Assembly: GCF_965661665.1 (NCBI RefSeq)
Contig: NZ_CBFIEO010000017.1
Span: forward strand, 1-61,573
Direction: 5' to 3'
DNA from: Cognatiyoonia sp965661665
Lineage (GTDB): Bacteria; Pseudomonadota; Alphaproteobacteria; Rhodobacterales; Rhodobacteraceae
Length of the DNA stretch: 61,573 nucleotides
Shown: positions 33,965 through 42,006 of the stretch, piece by piece
How positions within the stretch are numbered: position 1 is the first letter of the stretch
Layout of the letters: each line of letters begins with the position of its first letter
Notes under the pieces: model-generated
What the model saw: the letters and a program-made list of their open reading frames with translations, nothing else
The model's database searches: none
Told to the model about the DNA's origin: nothing
Program-made: the position numbers and the translations under genes

Positions 33965-35271
33965 CCAGCGGCGTGGCCGTAAGGCACATTCTTGCCGCCG
34001 TAACGACGGACGCGCAGGTTACATTGTTCCGCATGCCCCACGAAGCCTTCCAGCATACATAGGCGGGAGCCATATTCACCAACCAAAGCTGCAGCTTCAT
34101 CCGTCGTGACGCGCTGATATGAATGGGTTTTGAGGAACTTGCCGACCCATAGACCACCAGTATAGCGCCCCGCCTTCTTCGTTGGCAGCGTGTGGTTGGT
34201 GCCGATTACCTTGTCGCCGTTGGCCACATTGGTGCGCGGGCCGAGGAACAGCGCGCCGTAAGAGTGCATGTTCTCAAGGAACCAATCATCGCGGTCGGTC
34301 ATGATTTGAACGTGCTCGTAAGCCGTATCATTGGCGACCTGCAACATCTCTTCATACGTGTCGCAGACAAAGATATCGCCGTAGTTGTCCCAAGACGCCA
34401 ACGCCGTTTCTGCCGTCGGGATGATCTTTAGGATGCGATCAATCTCAACCAATGTTTCATTGGCCAGTTTGCGTGAGTTGGTGATCAGCATCGCGGGGGA
34501 GTTATAGCCATGCTCCGCCTGACCCAGCAGATCGGTAGCACACATTTCGGCATCGACGGTTTCATCTGCGATCACTTGAGTTTCGGTCGGACCAGCGAAG
34601 AGGTCGATACCGACCCGTCCGAAAAGCTGTCGCTTCGCTTCAGCGACAAACGCGTTACCGGGGCCCACGAGCATATGCACAGGATCAATCGTTTCGGTCC
34701 CGATGGCCATAGCGCCCACAGCCTGAATGCCACCCATGACGTAAATCTCATGCGCGCCGCCCATCTGCATCGCGGCGACGATGGCGGGATGTGGTTCGCC
34801 GTTAACTGGCGGGGCGGAAGCGATGATGCGCGGAACGCCAGCAACGTTCGCCGTCAGAACCGACATATGCGCAGACGCCACCATCGGGAATTTCCCGCCC
34901 GGCACATAGCAGCCCACCGATTGCATCGGGATATTCTTGTGACCCAAGATAACACCCGGCATCGTTTCAACCTCAACATCCGTCATCGAAGCACGCTGCG
35001 CCTCCGCAAAGTTTCGGATTTGGGTTTGGGCGAACTTGATGTCTTCCATATCGCGGGTTGATACCTTTTGCATCGCCGCTTCAATTTCAGAAGCGTTTAG
35101 GCGGAACCGCTCAGGCTCGTACCCGTCGAACTTTTTGGACAGGTCACGAACGGCCGCATCACCGCGTGCTTCAATGTCGGCCAACGTCGCCTCTACGACG
35201 GAGCGAACTTTCGCGTCCTCTTCTTTCTTTTCAGCTTCGGGTTTGCTTTGCTTCAGATGCTCAATCGCCAT
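33961..35271 (-). CDS. Histidinol dehydrogenase-like oxidoreductase (HisD/HpsN family)
   Basis: This 436-residue NAD-dependent dehydrogenase is related to HisD and to sulfopropanediol dehydrogenase HpsN, which oxidise a primary alcohol to a carboxylate in two steps. The zinc ligands are conserved (Gln and His in LLGQAEHG, Asp in GDKVIGTNHTLPT, His in EGFVGHAEQ), as is the Glu-His pair in AYEHVQIMT. Residues that hold the imidazole in true HisD are not obviously kept. No his genes are nearby, so a catabolic polyol or amino-alcohol substrate is inferred. The start is MAIEHLKQSKPEA; 28 upstream codons are discounted. Confidence 0.85.
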   Translation of the reverse strand: MAIEHLKQSKPEAEKKEEDAKVRSVVEATLADIEARGDAAVRDLSKKFDGYEPERFRLNASEIEAAMQKVSTRDMEDIKFAQTQIRNFAEAQRASMTDVEVETMPGVILGHKNIPMQSVGCYVPGGKFPMVASAHMSVLTANVAGVPRIIASAPPVNGEPHPAIVAAMQMGGAHEIYVMGGIQAVGAMAIGTETIDPVHMLVGPGNAFVAEAKRQLFGRVGIDLFAGPTETQVIADETVDAEMCATDLLGQAEHGYNSPAMLITNSRKLANETLVEIDRILKIIPTAETALASWDNYGDIFVCDTYEEMLQVANDTAYEHVQIMTDRDDWFLENMHSYGALFLGPRTNVANGDKVIGTNHTLPTKKAGRYTGGLWVGKFLKTHSYQRVTTDEAAALVGEYGSRLCMLEGFVGHAEQCNLRVRRYGGKNVPYGHAAG

Positions 35272-35275
35272 CGGA

Positions 35276-35812
35276 TCATCCTCGGGTTTCGGGTGTTGGC
35301 GGCGTCTTTTCACCGCGGTCATAAGCTTCCCAGCCTTCGCCGTTGAACACATCAACGCCGAGTTGGGCGAGTACGTGGGGAAAATCGACCATCACCCAAT
35401 TGTCGGTAATTTTGCCGTCTTCGACTTTCCAGAAATCCATGTAGCGGATGTTGATCCGCTTTCCGGTGGGGGCGACGCCCATAAAGGTGCCGGAATGCGT
35501 CGCCTCTTGCCGGCCAAAGGCCGCGGCCCATTCGCCCATGTAAAGGCGGGATTCGTCCACGCAAACCTTGTCAGAAAATGCCGCTTGGAACGGCTTTTGC
35601 CAATTGTCCTGAAACTCGCGCAGGCCTTCTTTGGTGCCGCAACCAGTGTTGCCCATCCAAGAGAATGTCTCGGAAAAGAATTCCCCAATATCGGCGATCC
35701 GGTGATCGTTCAGGCCGTCGACCATGCCCTCGATAACCGCGCGGGTGGCTTCAGTTTTTGACATATCGGTGTCGCGGCTGAGGACAGCTTGTTCTGGACG
35801 TGATCCCTTCAT
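35276..35812 (-). CDS. SnoaL/NTF2-like protein (single domain)
   Basis: This 178-residue protein has one SnoaL-like domain with FFSETFSWMGNTGCGTKEGL, GTFMGVAPTGKRINIRYMDF and KVEDGKITDNWVMVDFPHVL. It matches the second domain of the two-domain paralogs. Its start overlaps the upstream permease stop by four bases. A second ATG 16 codons in (MSKTEATRAV) is also possible. It lies four bases before the HisD-like gene. Confidence 0.78.
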   Translation of the reverse strand: MKGSRPEQAVLSRDTDMSKTEATRAVIEGMVDGLNDHRIADIGEFFSETFSWMGNTGCGTKEGLREFQDNWQKPFQAAFSDKVCVDESRLYMGEWAAAFGRQEATHSGTFMGVAPTGKRINIRYMDFWKVEDGKITDNWVMVDFPHVLAQLGVDVFNGEGWEAYDRGEKTPPTPETRG

Positions 35813-36690
35813 CCTTTGACAGCCCCCGCCGTGAGGCCGCTAACAATCTGGCGCTGGAACAGCATAACCAGAATGAAGATCGGGACGGAGGCCGAAACCA
35901 CAGCCGCCACTGCAAACATCACCTGACCTTCGGTGTAGGTTGAACCCAAGAAGGCCGCAATGGCAGGCACCATCGTGCGGTTGCTTTCCGACAGCAACAT
36001 CGAGGTCACGATAAAGTCGTTGTAAGCCAGCAAGAAGCTGAAGAGGCCGGTGGTGATCACGCCCGGCCACATAACGGGTACGATGACAAAGCGAAAAGCT
36101 TGAAACTGCGTACACCCGTCAACCTTGGCGCTTTCGTCCAGCTCTTTCGGGATGTTTTGGAAGAAGGAATGAAGCATCCAGAGGGTGAAGGGCTGGTTCA
36201 TTGCAACCAGCGCAATGATGGCTGTGGGCAGGATGCCCCAGACGTTCCATTCAAACGCTGGCAACAGATAGCCCGCAACCAATGTCACCTGTGGCAAAGC
36301 ACGGAAAATGAGCGCAATGATGAGCAGCCAGAATGTGTAGTGGAAGCCGGAACGGGATAGTGCATAGCCCCCCAGTGTGCCGATAGTAAGCGATGTGCAG
36401 ACCACGAAGAAACACACGATGAAGGTGTTGAGTACAGAGCGCCAGAACTCCTCTTGAATCCATGCGCCTTCGTAACCGGCGAGCGTGAAGGGTGACCCAT
36501 AGGTCGCCTCCGTCCTCGGGCCAGTTAGCGCATCCGACCAATTCGTGATAGAAAAGAAATCAAGCTCCACCTTGAAGCTGCCCCATGCCGTCCAGAGGAA
36601 CGGAAAGGCCGCTGCGAGGAGCCAGAGGACGAGGAACGCATAGGTCGCGATCTTCAAGCCAAGGGGCGTTGATTGAGCTTTGCTGGCCAT
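35809..36690 (-). CDS. Carbohydrate ABC transporter permease, MalG/UgpE type
   Basis: This 293-residue inner-membrane permease has six predicted helices and the coupling motif near DESAKVDGCTQFQAFRFVIV. It pairs with the MalF-type permease whose stop overlaps its start (TAATG). With the binding protein at 37790 and ATPase at 39113 it forms the importer of the catabolic operon. The substrate is unknown. Confidence 0.9.
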   Translation of the reverse strand: MASKAQSTPLGLKIATYAFLVLWLLAAAFPFLWTAWGSFKVELDFFSITNWSDALTGPRTEATYGSPFTLAGYEGAWIQEEFWRSVLNTFIVCFFVVCTSLTIGTLGGYALSRSGFHYTFWLLIIALIFRALPQVTLVAGYLLPAFEWNVWGILPTAIIALVAMNQPFTLWMLHSFFQNIPKELDESAKVDGCTQFQAFRFVIVPVMWPGVITTGLFSFLLAYNDFIVTSMLLSESNRTMVPAIAAFLGSTYTEGQVMFAVAAVVSASVPIFILVMLFQRQIVSGLTAGAVKG

Positions 36691-37715
36691 TACGCTTTCC
36701 CCTTAAAGTCGCGCCATGTACGCGTCAGGACTGGCGTCAGAAGGATGGCGACGCAGATGATGATCAGGACCGATGTGGCCGCCGCAGCTGAAAGCTGTCG
36801 CGTTTCGCCCCCAAGATCGTTCAGAATGATGTAACTGAGCGTTGTGGCATGAGCAGAGGCTGAGAAGCCGATGATCGGCTCAAGGACGCGGAAGTTGTCC
36901 ATGATGTTGATGAGCGCGACAAAGGTGACGAGCGGCATCAGGTGTGGCACGATCACAAAACGCACTTGTTGGAACCGCGAGGCGCCGTCGATCTGTGCGG
37001 CTTCCAATTGGTCTTTCGGCAGAGTTTGCAGGCCCGCATAGAAAACGACAAAGGCGAAGGGCGCGGAGTGCCAGATGCCCCAGACGATGATCGCGATCCA
37101 CATCAACGGTGTAGAGGCTTTGATCGACAGGTCGGGGTCTTGGGCAAGCCACGAGATCGAGTTGCCGATAATGCCCCGCGCGTCGATCATCCAGAAAAGC
37201 ACGAGGGAGCCGATCAGCGCAGGCACCGTAAAAGGCAGCAGTGAGAAGAAGATCACGAGGCCCTTGAGCCTCTGCGTCAGTGTGTTGACGGCCAGAGCGA
37301 TGAGCAGGCCCAGCAGGATAACGAAAGGTGTGACCACGAAGGTGTAGGTAAGCGTGAACGCCATCGCGCGGTAGAATGGCAAGTTGTTAAGATCGGAGAG
37401 GAATTCCCCGTAGGTCTCGGACGTGCGCCATGCCTCGCCCACTTCGGCAAAGGCGAGGTGGCCGCGGTCTTTGTAAATATCCAATCCGACAAATCGGCCC
37501 AAGGGTTTGGCATCGCGGATCGCGGCGGTCGCATCTTGGTCAATTATTGTGGATTCTTTGCACCCAAACGGGTCGCAGTTTTCAACGGTGATCAGCACCG
37601 CTTCATGGGGCGCGAACACAGACTGCGTCAGGATCGACGCAATCGGCAAAGCAATAAACAGCAGCATGGCCAGCCCAGTGGGCAGGAAAAACCAAAAGAA
37701 GGTACGATGTTTCAT
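36690..37715 (-). CDS. Carbohydrate ABC transporter permease, MalF/UgpA type
   Basis: This 341-residue permease has an N-terminal helix, a long periplasmic insertion (residues about 35-105, with two cysteines in ENCDPFGCKES) and then the transmembrane core. The EAA-like coupling loop contains LEAAQIDGASRFQQVRFVIV. The periplasmic loop is longer than in UgpA and resembles the MalF P2 position, though shorter. Confidence 0.9.
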   Translation of the reverse strand: MKHRTFFWFFLPTGLAMLLFIALPIASILTQSVFAPHEAVLITVENCDPFGCKESTIIDQDATAAIRDAKPLGRFVGLDIYKDRGHLAFAEVGEAWRTSETYGEFLSDLNNLPFYRAMAFTLTYTFVVTPFVILLGLLIALAVNTLTQRLKGLVIFFSLLPFTVPALIGSLVLFWMIDARGIIGNSISWLAQDPDLSIKASTPLMWIAIIVWGIWHSAPFAFVVFYAGLQTLPKDQLEAAQIDGASRFQQVRFVIVPHLMPLVTFVALINIMDNFRVLEPIIGFSASAHATTLSYIILNDLGGETRQLSAAAATSVLIIICVAILLTPVLTRTWRDFKGKA

Positions 37716-37749
37716 AGGTCGTGCCGTTCGTTGCGTGAAAAGAAAAGGT

Positions 37750-37772
37750 GGGAAGGGCGCGGGCGCCCTCCC
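37750..37772 (-). terminator. Intercistronic hairpin after the binding-protein gene
   Basis: GGGAAGGGCGC pairs with GCGCCCTCCC with one bulged base. On the minus strand it is followed by a T-rich tract (ACCTTTTCTTTT). It separates the binding-protein gene from the permease gene, as also seen in the importer at 22565-25447. Confidence 0.7.
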
Positions 37773-37789
37773 CCATCGTCATGGGCTAC

Positions 37790-39019
37790 TTACTGGAGAA
37801 AGCCTTTTTCTTTTGCCGCAGCGGTATATGCAGATGTGATGTCTGCCAGAGCTTGCTCTGCAGACTCGTTGCCTTGCATAAAGTCAGATAGCTCAGCACC
37901 AAGAGCGGTGTGGAACAATGGCTGCTGTGGAAGAGATGGATAAGGATTAGAATTACCACTAGCCGCTGCGAACACACCAATCGCTGCTTCTGTTGGCTCG
38001 TAACCATCGATCAACCAAACAGCTTGTGTCGCTGTTTCTTCGTCTTGAATGACTGCCGGGCGGATTGCGTGGACAAGAGCGATGAAGCTCGCTTCTGCTT
38101 CCTCATCAGAAATGTTCTTTGCGATTGAAAAACCGTCCCACCACAAAGTCGTCGCATTGCTGTCAGATCCACCGGCCGTCATTGGGCCGGCAATAGCAAA
38201 ACCGTCGATCACTTCCTGTGGGACGCCTTCAGCTGCTGTCATTGTGGCAGCACGGCTGCCCCACATGTTCATTAGGGCCACGTTACCAGCGCGGTATTCC
38301 GCATTTGTCGCGTTTGAATCGTGTGTTAGGAAGTCTGGGTTCATGTACTCAGACAGAGCCTTCATCATGTTCAAGGCAGCAACGGCCTGATCGTTTTCGA
38401 TTGCCAACTCAGCTGTGCCTGGCTCATAAATCTCACCACCATGGCCGAAGTACATGTTAATGAACTCTGTCGCGAGGTTCCAACCGGATGCATATGCACC
38501 ACCGACTGGATATTCCATAATGCCTTGGTCACGGATCATCTTGGCTGCTGCCAACATGTCTTCGTAGGTTTCTGGCACGTCGACACCAATTTGCTCAAGC
38601 ACGTCGGCACGATAAACAAGGTGCTGAGCGTTTGCCATGAACGCGACAGCCATGATCTCACCATCGATTGTTATCAATTGGTTTGGCTTCAGACCACCAC
38701 CGTGCTTTGCAACAAGGTCATCCAGAGGACGAACAAGGTCTTCGTTCATAACTGCAGTCAATACGGAGTTGTTGTTGATAACTGCAGTAAATTCCGCAGG
38801 GTTACCTTGCATGCCCGGAATGTTAATTTTCTGGTGATCAGCGGTAAGGTTTGTAGATACCTCTGCGCCAGAACATTCTTGTGCCCCGGCGCCAACTGTC
38901 TGAATCGCTGGGAATTCATTACCAACGATGCTGACGCGTGCGTTGATTTCGCAAGCTGCGGCAGATGTTGCTGTCAAGATAGCCAGAGCGCTGGCTGTGG
39001 TTAGTGATTTAAGAAACAT
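37790..39019 (-). CDS. Carbohydrate ABC transporter binding protein (family 1 SBP)
   Basis: This 409-residue periplasmic binding protein has a Sec signal peptide (MFLKSLTTASALAILTATSA, cleavage near AAACEI). The mature protein shows type 1 SBP features: PAEFTAVINNNSVLTAVMNE, DGEIMAVAFMANAQHLVYRA and WWDGFSIAKNISDEE. It delivers substrate to the MalF/MalG-type permeases. It is the second gene of the operon, between the ATPase and the permeases. Confidence 0.9.
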   Translation of the reverse strand: MFLKSLTTASALAILTATSAAACEINARVSIVGNEFPAIQTVGAGAQECSGAEVSTNLTADHQKINIPGMQGNPAEFTAVINNNSVLTAVMNEDLVRPLDDLVAKHGGGLKPNQLITIDGEIMAVAFMANAQHLVYRADVLEQIGVDVPETYEDMLAAAKMIRDQGIMEYPVGGAYASGWNLATEFINMYFGHGGEIYEPGTAELAIENDQAVAALNMMKALSEYMNPDFLTHDSNATNAEYRAGNVALMNMWGSRAATMTAAEGVPQEVIDGFAIAGPMTAGGSDSNATTLWWDGFSIAKNISDEEAEASFIALVHAIRPAVIQDEETATQAVWLIDGYEPTEAAIGVFAAASGNSNPYPSLPQQPLFHTALGAELSDFMQGNESAEQALADITSAYTAAAKEKGFLQ

Positions 39020-39112
39020 ACTTCTCTCCCTGTTTCCATTTTGCGGAATGCACCTTGCAATCGTGCATCCCTTTCTTGCCCTCCACTAATCTGGCGAAGG
39101 ACCTTTTGGGGG

Positions 39113-40165
39113 TTAATCCCCAATTCGTTCACCTGTGTCTGCATGGAACAGGTGACATTCTTTTGCTGGTATTTCGAACGTGACCGTGTCGCCGATATCG
39201 GCACGGAACGCTTTGTCAGCCTTGGCGCTGACCAACGCCCCCCCAATGCGCACGCTGACCATTGTCGCGTCACCTAAAAGCTCAAGCGTGTAAATTGGCG
39301 CTGTGATCTGACCCTTTGCAGAGGGGACGATCGCATCTTCGGCGCGGAATCCAAGGGTCACAGGCCCGTCTGGCGCGGTGAGGCCCGAAATCTCGGTCCC
39401 GGCGGCGTGGAACGTCCCACCTTTCATTTCACCGTTAATCAAGTTCATCGCGGGCGATCCGATAAAGCTGGCCACAAAGCGGTTGGCAGGCTTGTCATAA
39501 ATCTCTGTCGGGCTGCCTACCTGTTGCACAACACCCTTTTCCATCACGACCACACGATCGGCGAGTGTCATGGCCTCGATCTGGTCATGGGTGACATAGA
39601 TTGTGGTCACTGACAGCTCATGACTAAGGTTCTTGATCTGCGCACGTGTGGACACGCGCAGTTTCGCATCAAGGTTAGACAGCGGTTCGTCCATCAAGAA
39701 GGCATTGGGTTCACGCACGATGGCACGGGCCAGTGCTACACGCTGCCGCTGACCGCCTGACAGCTCTGCAGGTTTGCGGTGCAAGAAATCATCAAGTTCC
39801 ACCATGCCGCTGGCGCGCATGACCTTTTTCTCATGATCCGCTTTCTTGCCGCCGTCACGAACCCGCAACGGGAAGCGGATATTTTCATAAACGTTCATAT
39901 TCGGGTAGAGCGCATAGCTTTGGAAGACCATCGCTACGTCGCGGTCTTTCGGTTCAAGACTGTTGACAACCTTGCCATCCACAAGGATTTCGCCATCGGT
40001 CGGGTCTTCCAGACCTGCAATCATACGCATCGTCGTTGTCTTGCCGCATCCTGACGGACCAAGCAGCACCAAAAACTCACGATCTGCAATTGTCAGATTG
40101 AAATCGTCCACACCGACGAATGATCCCCAGCGCTTGGAAACATGACGCAGTTCAATCTCGGCCAT
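39113..40165 (-). CDS. Carbohydrate ABC transporter ATPase, UgpC/MsmK type
   Basis: This 350-residue ATPase has Walker A GPSGCGKTT, signature LSGGQRQRVALARAIVREP, Walker B AFLMDEPLSNLDAKLR and a C-terminal TOBE/MalK-like regulatory domain (residues about 240-350). The start MAEIELRHVSKRWG is typical; 15 upstream codons are discounted. It is the first gene of the long minus-strand operon, right below the LacI-type palindrome. Being first in the operon suggests dedication to this importer rather than sharing. Confidence 0.92.
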   Translation of the reverse strand: MAEIELRHVSKRWGSFVGVDDFNLTIADREFLVLLGPSGCGKTTTMRMIAGLEDPTDGEILVDGKVVNSLEPKDRDVAMVFQSYALYPNMNVYENIRFPLRVRDGGKKADHEKKVMRASGMVELDDFLHRKPAELSGGQRQRVALARAIVREPNAFLMDEPLSNLDAKLRVSTRAQIKNLSHELSVTTIYVTHDQIEAMTLADRVVVMEKGVVQQVGSPTEIYDKPANRFVASFIGSPAMNLINGEMKGGTFHAAGTEISGLTAPDGPVTLGFRAEDAIVPSAKGQITAPIYTLELLGDATMVSVRIGGALVSAKADKAFRADIGDTVTFEIPAKECHLFHADTGERIGD

Positions 40166-40193
40166 ATGGGCCCCCTTTATGGAATCACGTAAT

Positions 40194-40211
40194 TTTGCAT
40201 ACGTTTGCAAA
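40194..40211. promoter_or_regulatory. LacI-type operator, TTTGCATACGTTTGCAAA
   Basis: This 18-bp near-palindrome (one mismatched pair, central ACGT) lies in the 124-base divergent region between the ATPase gene and the SnoaL-like gene at 40290. The outer half-sites TTTGCA and TGCAAA equal those of the sites at 18148 and 25651, but the centre differs. That suggests a different LacI member, presumably the one encoded at 31126-32148. Confidence 0.72.
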
Positions 40212-40289
40212 AAAGGTAGACTTGTGACTGGGCGTTGGGCAAGTTCTTTTTTGAAAACGACCCAATCACCATGACATGGAAAAGACGAA

Positions 40290-41282
40290 GTGACTGATTT
40301 TAAATCCGAAAAAACACTTATCCAAGAATATTATAACGCGCTGGATACCGCACCTTTGGACCAAATTGCGGGCGTTGAGCAAACCTATGCCGCCGACACG
40401 TATGTCTGGCGCGGGTTTCACCCATTTGGTGAGCTGACAAATCCCGCCGAGGTGGCCAACATGTTTTGGGTCCCGCTGCGCACCAGCTTGACCCGCATTC
40501 AGCGCCGCTTGGACATTTTCTTTGCAGGCACGAATGAGCTGGACGGCCATGCCAGCACTTGGGTCGTATCAATGGGTCATCTTATGGGGCTTTTTGACCA
40601 ACCGTGGTTAGGCGTCAAACCGACATGCAAGATGGCTATGCTGCGCTATTGCGCGTTTCATCGTGTTGAAGGTGGCAAGATTGCTGAACAGATGATGTAT
40701 TTCGATCTGCCCCATTTGATGGCGCAGGCTGGACAATCCCCCTTCCCCGTCCAAACAGCGGCACATATGGTTCAGCCTGGGCCGATGACACACACTGGTT
40801 TGCTTTTTGAGGCGCAAGATCCGGCCGAGGGCCAAGCGACCCGCGATGCGATCAACCGAATGGTTGCCGATCTTGGACAGTGGAATTTAGGTTTGCCTTT
40901 GGAGGAAGAGCTGGCACTGAGCTGGCACGACGACATGTTGTGGTGGGGGCCAGAAGGGATCGGCGCAAGCTACACCATCGAACGCTATGCCAAGCAACAT
41001 TCCGGCCCGTTCCGCGCGGCATTTTCGGACCGGTCTAAAACCAATCACATCGCCCGTGTGGCCGAAGGCGAGTTTGGCGGTTTCGCTGGTTGGCCCAACT
41101 TCACCGCCACCCTGTCCGGCCGATTTATGGGGCACGAACCCACCGGCAAACGGGGGGAGTTTCGCGTGATCGATCTCTATCGGCGCGAAGGAGACAAGCT
41201 GGCTGAAAATTGGATTTTTATCGACCTACTCCATTTCTGGAAAACTCAAGGCGTCGATTATCTGGCAGAGGCGGCTACTTAA
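40290..41282 (+). CDS. SnoaL/NTF2-like protein (two-domain), divergent from the operon
   Basis: This 330-residue protein with a GTG start has two NTF2-like domains. The first has YVWRGFHPFGELTNPAEVAN. The second has WHDDMLWWGPEGIGASYTIE, GWPNFTATLSGRFMGHEPTG and KLAENWIFIDLLHFWKTQGV. It is a clear paralog of the protein at 32912 (shared WH-D/E-xM, WGP/YGP and GIG residues). It is transcribed away from the importer operon across a common operator, so it belongs to the same system. It converges with the amino-acid ABC genes with an eight-base overlap. Confidence 0.8.
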   Translation: MTDFKSEKTLIQEYYNALDTAPLDQIAGVEQTYAADTYVWRGFHPFGELTNPAEVANMFWVPLRTSLTRIQRRLDIFFAGTNELDGHASTWVVSMGHLMGLFDQPWLGVKPTCKMAMLRYCAFHRVEGGKIAEQMMYFDLPHLMAQAGQSPFPVQTAAHMVQPGPMTHTGLLFEAQDPAEGQATRDAINRMVADLGQWNLGLPLEEELALSWHDDMLWWGPEGIGASYTIERYAKQHSGPFRAAFSDRSKTNHIARVAEGEFGGFAGWPNFTATLSGRFMGHEPTGKRGEFRVIDLYRREGDKLAENWIFIDLLHFWKTQGVDYLAEAAT

Positions 41283-42006
41283 GCGCGCGGCTGAGGAAGG
41301 CTTTTGTTTCGTCCCTTTGCGGGCTGTCAAAAAGCACGTTTGGCGGTCCTTCTTCGATGACCTTGCCGTCCTTTAGGAAGCACACCTTATCCGCAGCCTG
41401 ACGCGCAAATCCCATCTCATGTGTGGCTAATACCATCGTCATTCCTTGTGCCTTCAGCATCAAAAGAACATCAAGCACCTCTCCCACCAATTGCGGATCA
41501 AGGGCAGAGGTGATCTCATCAAACAGCATCACCTCTGGCTGCATGGCGAGCGCACGGACAATGGCCACCCTTTGTTGCTGACCGCCAGACAGTTGATCGG
41601 GATAGTTTTCCATCCGGTCGGCCAGCCCGAACTTTTCGAAAAGCGCTTCAACATCAGGCCGAATATCAGCGCGGTATTGCCCGTGCACGCGTCGCGGGGC
41701 AAGCATAGCGTTTTCAAGGGCCGTCATATGCGGGAAAAGGTTGTAGCTTTGAAATACCATGCCGATCCGCGACCGCACGACCTGCGGATCTAAACCGGGG
41801 ACGGCGATATCTTCGCCGTCCAAGAAAATCTCCCCATCCTCGATAGGTTCCAAAAGATTGATACAGCGCAGAAGTGTCGATTTGCCCGCACCTGACGCGC
41901 CAATGAGGCAGACCATCTGCCCCTGTTCCACATCAAGATTTATCCCGTCGCATACGGTGTTTTCGCCAAAGCGTTTGACGACTGATCTCAATGCAAGCTT
42001 CGCCAT
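41275..42006 (-). CDS. Polar amino acid ABC transporter ATP-binding protein
   Basis: This 243-residue ATPase of the GlnQ/HisP type has Walker A GASGAGKST, signature LSGGQQQRVAIVRALAMQPE and Walker B MLFDEITSALDP. The usual LFDEPTSALDP is changed from Pro to Ile, which is uncommon. Its start shares one base with the permease stop. It completes the 41275-43653 operon. Confidence 0.9.
   Translation of the reverse strand: MAKLALRSVVKRFGENTVCDGINLDVEQGQMVCLIGASGAGKSTLLRCINLLEPIEDGEIFLDGEDIAVPGLDPQVVRSRIGMVFQSYNLFPHMTALENAMLAPRRVHGQYRADIRPDVEALFEKFGLADRMENYPDQLSGGQQQRVAIVRALAMQPEVMLFDEITSALDPQLVGEVLDVLLMLKAQGMTMVLATHEMGFARQAADKVCFLKDGKVIEEGPPNVLFDSPQRDETKAFLSRALK

Noticed and set aside
33961..35271. 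True histidinol dehydrogenase
   Set aside because: No other his gene is near, and the operon is a transporter-linked catabolic one. The conserved residues are those shared by the whole HisD/HpsN family.
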